A stretch of 64,000 nucleotides of DNA from Euborellia annulipes. Taxonomy: Eukaryota; Arthropoda; Insecta; Dermaptera; Anisolabididae. Every line of letters starts with the position of its first letter. Position 1 is the first letter of the stretch. This document shows positions 1 to 11,475 of this stretch, in pieces. The translations under genes were made by a program, and so were the position numbers. Under the pieces are notes generated by a model. It was not told the DNA's origin. It saw nothing but the letters and a program-made list of their open reading frames with translations, and ran no database searches. The stretch spans positions 62,001 to 126,000 of the forward strand of contig JAKCPI010002765.1 of assembly GCA_023213315.1 (NCBI GenBank), given 5' to 3'.

Positions 1-357
1 CAAGGGAAAAACTGACCATCATGGCCGAGCATGCAACGGGCGCTGGGCTGCGCGCATGACAAATAAAGACGCATGCGCACTGCACAAGGCAATGAGAGAA
101 CAAGTACAAATGTATACATTTAACAAGTTTACAAGTTCACAAGACTGTGAGCGTATCTTATTCTTTAGTTAGTGTTAGCCCACGGGAATACATGACATGT
201 TTCAGTGTTTATTTGACTTATTTTAAGCAAATTGTAATGATGCACCCCCTGCCAATATTTGCACGAAGTACATGTAGTAGCGGTGAAGAAAGAGGGTTAG
301 TTTTATTTTTTGAACATCTTTTCCCCATATTAAATTCACATTTATCTATTTATATAC

Positions 358-2353
358 CTTTACTTCCTGTTTGAAGGTGCAAATTTCGAGCTGCATCCAA
401 AGAAACAACATCTCCGTTGGCAATAACTGGAATTTGAAGGCTTCTTGTGATTTCCCTCAATCCTTCTATATCGACTGGCCCACTGCTACGTTGTTTTATT
501 TTTCGTCCATGTATCGTTATGAAAGAGATCCCGGCAGCCTCAAGCGACTGGCACAATGAAATTGTATCTCTAAACAAATATGAAGTGTAAGAAATGTTAT
601 TTAAATTAAATATTAGTTTAAAATTAAGCTCACCTTATCTTATCCAAAAGTCTGATTTTTACGGAGATCGTAAAATTATCTCTAATTCTATTCCTGACTT
701 CCTGAACCATTTCTTTGATAATTTGTGGATTGCTAAGTAACTTTGCGCCATACCCCTCGGCCATTGCCCACCTTTGTGGACATCCACAGTTTAAATCAAC
801 TCCATCACTATACCTGAAATATTAGAATTTATAAAATAAATAAATGAAGGCAAGAATTCTGTTGTAATACTTACGAAGCTACTAATTCACTAGCGGATGT
901 TAATTCATAAGAATTGGATGCGGCGAATTGAACGATAAGTGGAGTATCTTCTATAGAGAAAAAGAAAAATTTACACTTAATTCTTTTTCACTTTAACTTT
1001 CATTCCTGGAATGGTTAATAACAGATAGGAATGATTTCATGAGATATGTTTATTTGACTAATATTTATATATTTAAAATCATCCTGAAATAAAAATAAAT
1101 AAATAAATTATAAATATAAGAAAATAAGAATGTGGATGCGATTCCAGGAGAAATAAATTATGAAAAAAACAATCCTACTTCTATTTTGCCAAAGAACAGA
1201 TTTTACAATCAATTCTTTTATTAACTATTCCAGGAATATAAAATAGGTATATTTTCTAACAATGGAAGAATATATCGGGGAGGTTTTTAATTGACAAGGA
1301 GAGGCCAATGACGAGGGGGAACGTTTGCCTTCTTCAGCCCTAGAAGAGTATATCTGAGGGACTTAATTATTATAATACAGTACATAACTATGTAAGCGAG
1401 GTGAATAGCTGAATCATTATGTAGAAGGATCAATAAAAATCAGGTGTGACTGACGCACAGCACACAACTTTCTCTTACCTTCGGTAATCGAAAGTTGTGT
1501 ACTGTGCTTGTCACACCTGATTTTTTGTGTCGACATTCACTATATATGCTAATATAGGATCATAGGAATAGAAAAGAATTTGGCAGATCTTAAATGGAGG
1601 CTTGGATAGAATAGGGGTGCCTGGTCTGGGGTCAAAAAACAAGACTTTTATTTAGTGAAGTTAGTAAAACAATTTATTATTGGAAGTTTTTTATATAGCT
1701 GGTTAATTGATGTAGTAGAAGGAGAATAAAAAGAGCTAATTATATTTTCTTTTATTATACCCACAGTGCTGACGTTTCGGTCCTGACAGTTATATATACA
1801 GTAAAAGAAAATATTATTAGCTTCTCTCTCTTTTTATTCTCCTTCTACTACATTAGTGAAACAACTTGTAGAGGCCCCAACATAATCTGCTAAGACGTTT
1901 AGGTCCTTTGCACTTAAAAAACAAAATTAAAACAACTTTTAAGCCAGAGTTGCCGAAAAGACTGTGTGCATGTGTGTGTGAATGTGAGTGTTAAATTAAA
2001 AAAAAAAAAAAAAAACAACTTTAAGGCACTCTCGGCTTTGTTTCAAGCCACGCCCCTTACACTCGAGACCTTTAAAGATTTTATTTACCCTTATTAGTTG
2101 AAAATTCGTTTTGCCTTGCTTTGTGCGATTGTATAAAAGAATCAGCGATGATCATTGGAGTAAAGCATAAATCGCATCCATATGATCTGACTAGTTGACG
2201 GAATGGAAGTCTAAAAATATTAATAATGTTTTTATTAAAAATAGAAATGAAAAAATAAAAATTGGAAACTCACTTGCTATATCGTACCATTGGAGCACAA
2301 ACAGTAACCATGTCTTTATTTTCAAAAAGTTCAATTATCGGTGAATTAGACAT
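358..2353 (-). CDS. DUS4L: tRNA-dihydrouridine(20a/20b) synthase, DUS4L-like (5' part; 3' end outside window)
   Basis: DUS4L enzymes reduce uridines in the D-loop of cytosolic tRNA using FMN and NAD(P)H. Five minus-strand exons join in consistent phase: 2274-2353, 2089-2210, 875-950, 634-813 and 358-569, all with GT-AG junctions. The ATG at 2351-2353 starts MSNSPIIELF. Family hallmarks in order are CAPMVRYSKLPFR, CDLCFTPMI, PLIVQFAAS, GVDLNCGCPQRWAMAEGYGA (with the catalytic Cys of the NCGCP motif), SVKIRL, ITIHGR and IPVIANGD. The last exon ends in phase 1 at 358, and no convincing exon for the next conserved block (MxARGLL type) is seen in 1-357, so the C-terminal part should lie left of the window. 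Intron 2 (951-2088) carries two palindromic repeats. Family assignment is very secure; exon edges are inferred from splice consensus. Confidence 0.93.
1434..1526. repeat. Hairpin repeat, family G (copy 1 of 3)
   Basis: A near-perfect palindrome in DUS4L intron 2. The arms begin with aaaaatcaggtgtgac and end with its complement; the loop region reads cttaccttcggtaatcg. Closely related copies lie at 60549-60652 (both arms) and 43720-43785 (one arm, truncated). It is preceded at 1392-1433 by a segment (taagcgaggtgaatagctga) that also ends other foldback elements at 12318 and, reversed, at 61940-61950. No coding content. Confidence 0.75.
1711..1852. repeat. Palindromic element with a GACGTTTCGG core
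   Basis: Arms of about 45 bases starting tgtagtagaaggagaataaa and closing with ctccttctactaca. The interior holds gctgacgtttcggtcctgac, the motif that recurs in most foldback elements of this window. No CTGANGA partner is present, so this is a degenerate relative of the hammerhead-bearing units. Confidence 0.7.
1930..2022 (+). repeat. SINE 3'-tail fragment with CA/TG-rich end
   Basis: The segment gttgccgaaaagactgtg followed by TG-rich repeats and an A run matches the 3' ends of the tRNA-derived SINEs at 63342-63820, 43950-44178 and 46198-46458. Here only the tail is present. Confidence 0.6.
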
Positions 2354-2764
2354 TGTTTTATTTTAGTAGTATAAAGGAATAATCATTTTAATTATATGTA
2401 TCTATCAATTAAACCATGATGCTGAGATGAAGCCAAGATCAGAATCAAGTCAAATAAACAAATGTGAGCAAATGCAAATGCTTGACAAATGTCAAATGAC
2501 AAGTCGGACAAGTTCATCGCCATCTTTAAATGATTTTGGGAACTAATGTCATTTTTAAAATCGGAGGGACATCGCTGCTAATTATTTTTATTTGATTGTT
2601 TAGGAAATTAACAAAATATTTTTTATTATATATTTAACTCAATAAGAAGTCATAATTAAATTTATAAATGCTAAATAAAATGAAAGCTTCATTAATTACT
2701 TCAAAAATTAAGGGTAAGCTCAGAAAAACTCACGAGAAAAAAAGTTAACCTTGACTGGAATAAA

Positions 2765-3960
2765 CCAGGGAGGTAGGGAGTGACACTAAGGCTTGTTTGA
2801 AGGAGTGGGGGGTGGCTCCAAAAAGAGGGGAGAAATTCGTGTCGGCCATATTGAAAATATGTAAACATTGACTTTTCCATAGGACACAATACAATTTTGT
2901 TTTCAATTTCCTCGTGTTTTTGAAAGTTTTTCTTAGATATTTCTTCTTTGTTTTATAGTTTTGTTCATATATTTAAACATTTGAAATAGTTTTTAATGAT
3001 TTAATTTGTATTTACTTGTTTTTTTTTAGATTTTAAGCCTAGGTTAGGTATAGGTTATACATAGTTGTTTTGTTGAAGAATTCTTGATTTTGTGTGTTTT
3101 TATTTTATTTTTATTTTTAAAAATAATTAACATGGCATGATCTGCATATGAATGCATGAAACGACCCATAAAAACAAGTAAAAGACAGCAAAATTAAGAG
3201 GAATCTGGGAAAACATTTTCTTTCTACAAGCCCCCTAAAAAGCTTATTTTGATGAGAAAACATCAGGTTTTTTTTTTTTTTATCATAACAAGTGCCTCAA
3301 AACTACCAGTCATATTTATATATAGTCAGTTTTTTTTTTTAAACATTCACACTTTGTTTTCTCATTCACACTCACATTCACACACACATACACACAGTCT
3401 TTTCGGCAACTTAGGCCATTTAAGACTTTTAACGATACTCGTATTTTTAATAATGTATCTATTGGGGATCCAGGCATTTCTATATACTCAGTTAATTGCA
3501 TAAATTTATCATACTAAACAAAATATTTTTTGTATATAACATTATGAGATTTATATTAATTAATATTTTTGGTAATTAATTTAAATATATTAATAAATAT
3601 ATTTTTTGTTTATATTTTATTTTTTGTAACCATTTTTCCATTAAACTAATGATAATTTCTTTTTTTAATTGACTAATCAACAGCATTAGGAAGAGAAGGA
3701 TTGCCGCAACATTTAATTTTTTTTTATACATATATGCATATCAAAACGACCTGCGGCTGAAATAAAATAATTTTTAAAGAGTTTTTCCTTCATGAGAAAA
3801 TTTTTGCTCACATAATTTTCCAAAAAAAGGCCCGAAATTTGATGATATATTAACATTACGTTCAATGGAAAATCCAATGTTTTCATCTTTTCAATATGGC
3901 GGCTGTGACGTCATTTAGGCGACAACTTTTATTCCAAAGCTTCCCTCCCTACCTCCCTGG
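2765..3960. mobile_element. Non-autonomous DNA transposon with 16-bp TIRs and AATAAA target duplication
   Basis: The left end reads CCAGGGAGGTAGGGAG and the right end is its exact complement. A second inner match pairs gccatattgaaaatatg at about 2843 with the complementary sequence near 3890. AATAAA occurs directly outside both ends (2759-2764 and 3961-3966), a clean 6-bp target duplication. The 1,196-bp interior has no transposase ORF and has itself been invaded: 3345-3475 is a reversed SINE tail. The superfamily is not certain. Confidence 0.8.
3345..3475 (-). repeat. SINE 3'-tail fragment inside the 2765-3960 transposon
   Basis: CA-rich repeats followed by cagtcttttcggcaactta and aggccatttaagactttt match the reversed 3' tails of the SINEs near 44 kb and 46 kb. 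Since the transposon encloses it, the SINE fragment was inserted into or carried by the element. Confidence 0.65.
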
Positions 3961-4426
3961 AATAAACAAACAACAAAAACAAAAAGCAACAACAGTCTCG
4001 TAAGCCAGACTAATTAAAAAAATTAATTAAAAACAAGAATAAAATCAAATATTAGGCAATTATATAAGTATAAAACAGAACAATAATTAGGCAGATTTTC
4101 ATTTTTGAATTTATCTTTGAAAATGATTTTGGGTTTAGTGATAATTTATAACTCTATATTAATGGAATACAATTAAATATTTTCTTCGAAAATATTTTTT
4201 AATTTTCATTTATTGCTCTAAGATAACATATTCCAGAGGCAATTAAAAAAAAATAAAACCTCATTTTAGTGTATACTTAATAACAATTTAAAATATATTT
4301 TACTACAATGGAAAAAATTATTTTTGAATAAAACGTAATTTATCTTCTTCTTCTGCCTCGCCCTTATTATTCCCGCGGTGCGGGGTCGGCCCAACACAAT
4401 TTATAAACAAATGGTGAAAAAAAAAG

Positions 4427-4443
4427 CGCCCCCGGGTGGGCTC

Positions 4444-4480
<37 letters not shown>

Positions 4481-4500
4481 GCCGATTGCGCCACGGAGGC
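4427..4500 (-). tRNA. tRNA-Asn (anticodon GTT)
   Basis: 74 nt, read from 4500 down. The acceptor stem GCCTCCG pairs with CGGGGGC (one G-U pair), followed by discriminator G. The D arm has A-box TGGCGCAATCGG, the anticodon loop is CTGTTAA, and the T arm has B-box GGTTCGAGCC. No intron. A T-run follows the 3' end as Pol III terminator. It reads like a canonical eukaryotic nuclear tRNA-Asn with no damaged stems, unlike the tRNA-derived SINE heads elsewhere in the window. Confidence 0.96.
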
Positions 4501-5139
4501 TCGGTGAATTCAAGCCTAAACAATATTGTTTTATCAACATTTTTGTTTTTCAATTTTATTTTATTTAAATTAATATATTTTTTTTTTATATTTTATTTTT
4601 TCCAACAAAAATACTTGATAAAAAATATGTAAATTTTATTTTACCAAAATATTAATCAATCAATAATTATGAAATATCTCTGGCGTTTTATTACTTAATA
4701 ATTAATATTATTATTTATGATTCGTTTATTTTAAAAGAAATGTAAAATATTTAATAAAATTCATTTAAAAGTTTGTTAATAGCTTTTGTTTATTTATTGA
4801 TTAAATGGCTGAATAGTAGTTTGGGGCCGTTAAATCATAATAAAACTATGTAGTTTAAATATTTTTTTTTTATAAGGGGAGGCTGTGAAAGTGGGATGGG
4901 TTCTAAAGGAGAAGGGATATATATTAATAATTTAAAAGATTCTTATAAAACGAGATTGAGAAAAATTCTTAAAAAAATCAGTAATAATTTAAAAAATTAT
5001 TAGAATCGTATAAAAAATTTCTGGATGTATGTTTAGTAGATGTAAAATGTTACGGATTATTTTTTGTGTCCGCCCCCTTTTCTAGGTCGGAGTGATTTTA
5101 GGCGGGAGTATTTTGGCGGTTAATCGCTTGGATACACGT

Positions 5140-5311
5140 TCTCTGTCTCTGTCTCTGTGCTGGTGCTGGTGCTGCTGCTGCTTCCGCCGTCGCCGCCGCC
5201 GCCGCCAGCGCCGCTGCCGCTGCCGCCGTTGGCGTTAGCGTTGTCTCCGCCGCTGCTTCAGTCTCCCGCGTCCTGCCATAGACAACAGTTGCCTCCTAGC
5301 GACGCACGCAG
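5140..5311 (+). promoter_or_regulatory. GC-rich promoter and 5' noncoding exon of the HMGA-like gene
   Basis: A sharp CpG/GCC-repeat-rich island in an otherwise AT-rich region, ending in a good donor (CGCAG|GTAATC at 5311/5312). The next acceptor (TTTTCAG at about 5957-5963) precedes the HMGA start codon by 15 bases. The 5' limit of the transcript cannot be seen from sequence. Confidence 0.6.
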
Positions 5312-5978
5312 GTAATCTCACTTCACTTCTCTCATTTAATTCGCACTTTATTAAATTTTACTCGCATTCTAAAAATTATTTATGTGATTTCTGATTTTTC
5401 ATTTGAAATTTTGATAAATTTTTCATTAAATTTTCTATCATACTTACTGAGAGAAAATTTAATGAATGTATTTGTAAGCAAGCTTCGATTTCAAAACTAT
5501 GGCGTCGGCCGGATCGAAACTGGAAATCGCGGCAAGCTACGACTCAAGCCCTGCCATTTTCTCCTTTATTTTTTCACTTCTCTAATTTTTCTTTATACCA
5601 AATCGGACCATTTTAATTATGGAAATATAATAAATATATTGAATAAATTCCATTTCCTCATTTTAACATTAATTTGGGGCTCCTAATCCATTCTAAAAAT
5701 AGAGAAAAATTTATGAGCTTCTCGTGAGTTATTTCTTCAACGAGAAGCCTTTATTTGAATATGGCGGGCGCGCAATCAACTCGATTTATAAAATTTACCA
5801 ATAAAAATAGATTTCGTGCGGATTTCATATTTTTTTTATCAGAAAAGTTTATTTTTTTACTTTGTATCGAATTTTTTCTAAGCTTAAAAAAATATTTTCG
5901 ATTTTTACTAAAATTTTTTAGAAAATTATTTTCATCAATAACACGATTGAACTTAATTTTCAGATATACCTTTAAAAA

Positions 5979-6641
5979 ATGTCTGATAACGAAGCCGTTG
6001 TCGCCGATGATGCGAAAAGGAAAAGAGGCCGGCCTTCCAAAACAGGATCAGGAGATGCTAAGGTACAAAGTAAAAATTATTTCATTAATATTTATTTTTT
6101 TTTTTTTATAAATTTTTAAATTTTTATTAACGCAAATTTTTAGGAAACGAATAAAGAAGTTAAGAAAAGAAGTAGATCTGAAGATAAAAAAGAAGTAAAA
6201 AAAGCCGATGGAGCTTCCCCCGCCAAAAGAGGACGAGGTAGACCGAAAGGCTCCACCAAAAAGAAGACCAAGAACTCCCCGAGCAAGGTATATTTTAATG
6301 TTGTTGTTGCTTATGCTTGCGAATAAATTATTTTTTAGCCAGCTTCCCATGGGTTATCGTCAATTCAGGTTCATTTTCGATCGAATCTCCTCCATTAAAA
6401 TAATCTAGCAAGTAGTCATTTAATAGGAAAACTACAAATCTAAATTTTTCCTTTTTTTTTTAATTACTTAAGAAATTTATTTGTAATAAACCCATGTTTT
6501 ATTTTAAGAATAAAATTCAATTTATTTTAGCCTAATCGCGGTCGTGGTCGACCAAAGAAGGAAGATAAAAAGGACGAGTCTGGCGGAGAGGACGAGGAGC
6601 CCGAAGAAGAGGAGGAGGAAGAGGAAGAAGGAGATGAATAA
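5979..6641 (+). CDS. HMGA-like AT-hook chromatin protein
   Basis: HMGA proteins bind the minor groove of AT-rich DNA and act as architectural chromatin factors in the nucleus. Exons 5979-6062, 6144-6287 and 6531-6641 all join in phase 0 with GT-AG introns, giving 112 aa, close to the 107 aa of vertebrate HMGA1. Three AT-hooks with the GRP core are seen: KRKRGRPSK (about residue 13-21), KRGRGRPKGS (about 56-65) and NRGRGRPKK (about 78-86), roughly one per exon. The C-terminus is an acidic tail of Asp/Glu ending EGDE, as in HMGA. Lys/Ser-rich linkers separate the hooks. Other small AT-hook proteins are the only real alternative; the three-hook plus acidic-tail layout favours HMGA. Confidence 0.88.
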
Positions 6642-7822
6642 ATTTTCTCATGAACTTTGAACATTACTATTATAATGACCAAAGGATTTTTGTAAAGATT
6701 TCTGACATTAACCAAGAATCATAAAAAGAATCTCATTTACCTCCCACGACTCTCTTTTTCCATCTTTTTTTATTTTATAATATAACGATTTTTTTTTTTT
6801 TTTTTTTTTAATTATAATATTAATTTTTATAAGTTTACCTTTGTCAGACTTCTTCCAAAAATCGCTTTGTGCAATTTACATATATATATATAAAACATTT
6901 ATCTAAATAATATAAAACTATATAAACTCAAGATCATTATTTTCATTTTTTTTCATTTGAGATTGTCTTTAAAGAACTTTTTTGAAGACGCTGCCTATCT
7001 GATGACAGAAACATGATCTATAACAAAATTCGTATTTTTAATGTTAATGTTGTATTCGTGTGTGCCGATTTTAGTTTTTAAGTGTCTTTTTTAAACACTG
7101 GCAAGTTGTCTTGTATTCAAGGCAGCTTGTTAAGCGTATTATTATAATAGACATTACCTAGTATCATCTTTTAAATATATATATATATAAATTATATTTA
7201 TAAATATATGTATATTTATATAAAAAAATTAGAACATCTAGATTTTTTTAGATTTTAAGGAAATTTTTAAAATTCTTCAAAATCTAAAGATATCATTGAT
7301 GTAAACGTAGTTTCCTAAATATCATCTCATCTGATAGAATTAAAAGCACTAACCATTACATTTAGTTCTTTTTTTTTTTTTTTTAAGAAACATAGTTTTA
7401 TTCCATTGATATTTAACATTATTCAATTTTAATTGTAGCAGAAATAACTGCACTTTTCTTTTTTTAAATAAAATGTATCAAATGAATGAAAGCCGTTTTT
7501 ACATTAAAATTTTTTATTTATTTAATAATACATAGAAAACAAAATATATATTTTTAAATATTACAACAAAAATACTTATAAAAGATTTTTAAGATTAGAG
7601 TTAATAGCAAATTTGTTATGACTAGAATTAAATAAAGATTTCATTATCTATTCTTAATCATATTAATATAAACTGGTTGTAGCCATTCTAGGCGAGTCTA
7701 TTGATTGATAATCCTGTAATAAAAATTGATATTAAAATATATATCATCTAATATATAATTGACTAGAAGAATATTGGGCAAATGGCATCAAATGTCCAAT
7801 CATCTTCTGGTCCGTTAGTTTA
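6642..7822. other. Probable HMGA 3' UTR and short intergenic gap
   Basis: AT-rich non-coding DNA with long T runs. An AATAAA at about 7467-7472 could be the HMGA poly(A) signal. No ORF or structured repeat recognised. Confidence 0.45.
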
Positions 7823-8210
<388 letters not shown>

Positions 8211-8221
8211 TTTATTAGATC

Positions 8222-11200
8222 ATATCTAAATTAAGAATAGAAAATACATATAATTACGTTTGAGATATGATTTAATTAACAGAAAAAAATTACCTGATTA
8301 ATTTTTAAATTATCAAAGGGTTCGAACATTTTAAACATTTAATTTTGAATTTGTTTGAAATATATTTATCAAATTTTGTTTTTATGACATTTTTATTAAA
8401 ATAAAATGTTTTTAAATAAGTAAAAGGATTTTAGGTTAGAAAATTGATTGTCATCAATCAGAATGTCAAAATTAAGAAAAAAAAATCTGTCAACTTCACT
8501 ACAATTGAAACTTATTTCTTTTAATTATGTGATGTGTAATTTATTTATTATCCAATTGGTTTTGTTAATAAAAAAAAAACAAAATTAATAATATTTGAAG
8601 ATAATATTATATTCATCATATGATTCGTTTGTCGTCTTCAGAGTAGGGTTTTTAGGGGGTTATTTACAAAAATCTCGCAAATAACTGTAATTTACGTAAA
8701 TAGCTCAAGTGCGCATGCGCAAATCCCGCTAAAAAGGAAACCAATAAAATTCATCATTTTCAAACAAAAACAAGATTCATACATTCATACTTATTAATTT
8801 GACATTTTATATTACTTTTTTTAGATAATTTTAAATATAAAAAAAGATGAGATGCTTTTAAAATGTTTTTAACCCAAATTTTTTTTTTCTTTATTCCTTC
8901 TTTTTCTATTCTTCTTGTTATATTTCAAAAACCAAAACAAATTGTGAATTTTTTAAAAATCTTGAGGATTCATATAGTAATGAAGACCAGATATATAGCA
9001 TTCCATTTTTCGGATCATATGCGTATATTCTAAAATTAATTTTTCATATGTTTAGTTCCTTATCTAAAACAAAAAAAAAAATAAATAAATAAAAGCAAAC
9101 TCAATATAATTATCTGATATTAATTAATTAAAGAAAATAATAAATATACTTACAAGTGAAATGACAGTTGTAGGTTAGGTCACCATATTTAAATTTTGAA
9201 TTTCATTTTTTAATTATTTTATTAACATTTTGATTATATTATTCACTAAATAAAAAGAAAACATCATCGTCAATGCTCTAAAACAATCAAAAATATAAAA
9301 TAAAAGGTTTTAACTTTTTGTTTTTTAGGCAGTTGGTTTTTTACAATTATTTACAAGATAGTAATTTACGCGTAAATAACCGTGTAATTTAATCGCCTGT
9401 AAAAATAAGTTGACCTTCTTGATATATTAAACATACGAGTATCGTTAAAAGTCTTAAATGGCCTCAGTTACCGAAAAGACTGTGTGTATGTATGTGTGAA
9501 TGAGAAAAAAGTGTGAATGTTTTTAAAAAAAGAAAGAAAGAAAAAGACTCTGTATAGACAGCCCAAGTCTTGTCCAGATTTTGGAATATTGGCTATGATG
9601 GCCGTACATAAAATAAAATAAAGATTTAAAAAAAAAAAATATTAAATAATTAGTATTTATTTATTTAGCGTCAGATTTATTTTTTCACATTTGTTTAAGA
9701 AAAAATTTAAAATAATTAATATATTAAGCTTTATATAATTTTAAAATTAAACAATAACAAAACGATGCCATTTTCAATCTATTTGCAATTTTACTATATT
9801 TATTAATTTTTTTTTATGTAAAATATCTTTTATAATTTTAATAACACAAATTGCCGAATCAAATTTAAATTTGTTCAGTTCTCGTGCCTTCCACCAGAAT
9901 GCGGGCCCATCGCTAACTTTAATGCAGTTCTTAAAAGAAATATATAAAAAAAAAAAATCAGGTTCGTTTCATTCCTCTTTCACTTAGTGATCTATAATTT
10001 CTTTATTCGTAAGTAATTATTTATTAATTTTCCTTTATTCATTTGTAACGATTAGTTCTCTTATAATTAGCCATTCAAATGTGTGAATGATAACGTTTTT
10101 TCTAAAGTTGCGTCTGAAAAGAAAATATATAAAAATATAAGAAAAGCCTTCACTCTCTATTGAGCATTGAGCAAGGTTACCATTGGGCATTGGGAAGGGT
10201 CCCTTCGTCTCTCTCGACGTCATTTTTTAAATACTTCACTTCATCTAATATATTTTCTTCTATTTTCTACATTCAAAGTCTTTTAAATAAATCAAATTGT
10301 TAATTTATATAATAAATTATTACTTTTTTGGTTATTTTAATTCGTTCAGAGATTCTACTGTCATCCTTAAATTTTGACACATGGATTCATGCACTTTTAA
10401 AATTATTCATTTTCCCTTTTTAAATTGATTTATTTTTAAATAAATCTAAGGTAATTATTGCAAATTTAAAAATTTATAGTTTAATATCATTTTAAAAAAT
10501 TTTATAAAACAATTTTTTTAAGTTTTTAATATAAATTTATTTAGAACATGAAATTTTATTCTTGATTTATTTTTTGCATCTTCATTGAAACGATTAATAA
10601 AATCATGTGTAGCTAAAAAGTGTAAATATTAATTTCTATTAGCTTATATTAATCTCAGGTATTTTTTTAACTGTGTGTATACTTACACATAGGGGTAAAT
10701 GGAATTATTATGCGAGAAATATATAAATCCTTAAAAAGACAACAATTTCAGATTTGTTTTAAATAAAAATCACGAAAAGATTTTTTTCTTCATTTTCTAA
10801 ACTTTTATTTAAAAAGAGCAATAATTTAAGAGTTTAAATATCTTCGTCTTATTTCCAAACATTGTGATTGAGTCGAATCTTCTCTCCAAAGGAGTTGGCC
10901 ACGACCACAAAAGGCACTAATAATTGCCAATTCAGGTCATTCATCTTTATATTTGTGTTCTTAATTGAATTATCATTTCTTCCCGAATTCGTTTTTTTTT
11001 TTTCTCTCGGACATCACTAAATGATTTCCTGCTCAAAATTTGATTTGATCCCTCCTAAATGGACTTACTTTCCACTTTTCCTCAATAAAATCCCTTCATA
11101 TTATGATTTAATCGAAATTGTTTAATCAGAGCATAAATTTTATTGTTTAATTGCAGATCAATTAACTGGAAACGAGCAGCACCGCTACTGCAATGCAGCA

Positions 11201-11475
11201 AATTTGCTTTCGAACATCAATCAGCTTAAGGAAGAAATAAAAAACAATTTCAATCAATACAATGAGTGAACATATCAAGACTTCTCACCTCTAAATAATT
11301 TAGAATATATGTATTTATATACATATATATATATATTGTAACCAGAATTAGTTATTTTAAGTATATAAAGGCCTAAAAAATATTTATTTCAGAAAGTATT
11401 TAGAAACATTTTAATAATGACGATATTGGAAACGAAAATTGAGTAAAAAACTCATTCTGTTTGATTTGAAGTGAA
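8222..11475. other. Intergenic stretch between SMIM29-like and WNK; 5' UTR of WNK
   Basis: AT-rich. 9425-9545 is a plus-oriented SINE 3' tail (gtatcgttaaaagtcttaaa and ccgaaaagactgtgtg). A good acceptor at 11148-11158 (AATTGCAG|ATC) suggests that a WNK 5' UTR exon begins near 11158 and runs into the first coding exon; the promoter itself is not obvious. Nothing else was recognised. Confidence 0.5.
9425..9545 (+). repeat. SINE 3'-tail fragment
   Basis: Contains tattaaacatacgagtatcg, gtcttaaatggcctcag and ccgaaaagactgtgtg, the same order as in the SINE at 63720-63815. The tRNA-derived head is missing. Confidence 0.65.

Larger units (their letters stand above)
2354..5139. other. Intergenic stretch between DUS4L and the HMGA-like gene
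   Basis: About 2.8 kb of AT-rich DNA. It holds the 1.2-kb inverted-repeat transposon (2765-3960), tRNA-Asn (4427-4500) and, at about 4347-4400, a fragment with cccgcggtgcggggtcggc that resembles an insertion at 63451-63669. Nothing else coding was recognised. Confidence 0.7.

Noticed and set aside
1..357. Last exon of DUS4L
   Set aside because: No frame in this stretch shows the conserved block expected after VIANGD; the missing part is more likely outside the window.
3345..3475. Minus-strand 61-aa ORF and CA-repeat as a gene
   Set aside because: It is the SINE 3' tail, found at five other places.
10035..10223. 62-aa minus-strand ORF starting MTSRETKGPF
   Set aside because: No family resemblance, no splice context and AT-rich random-looking C-terminus.
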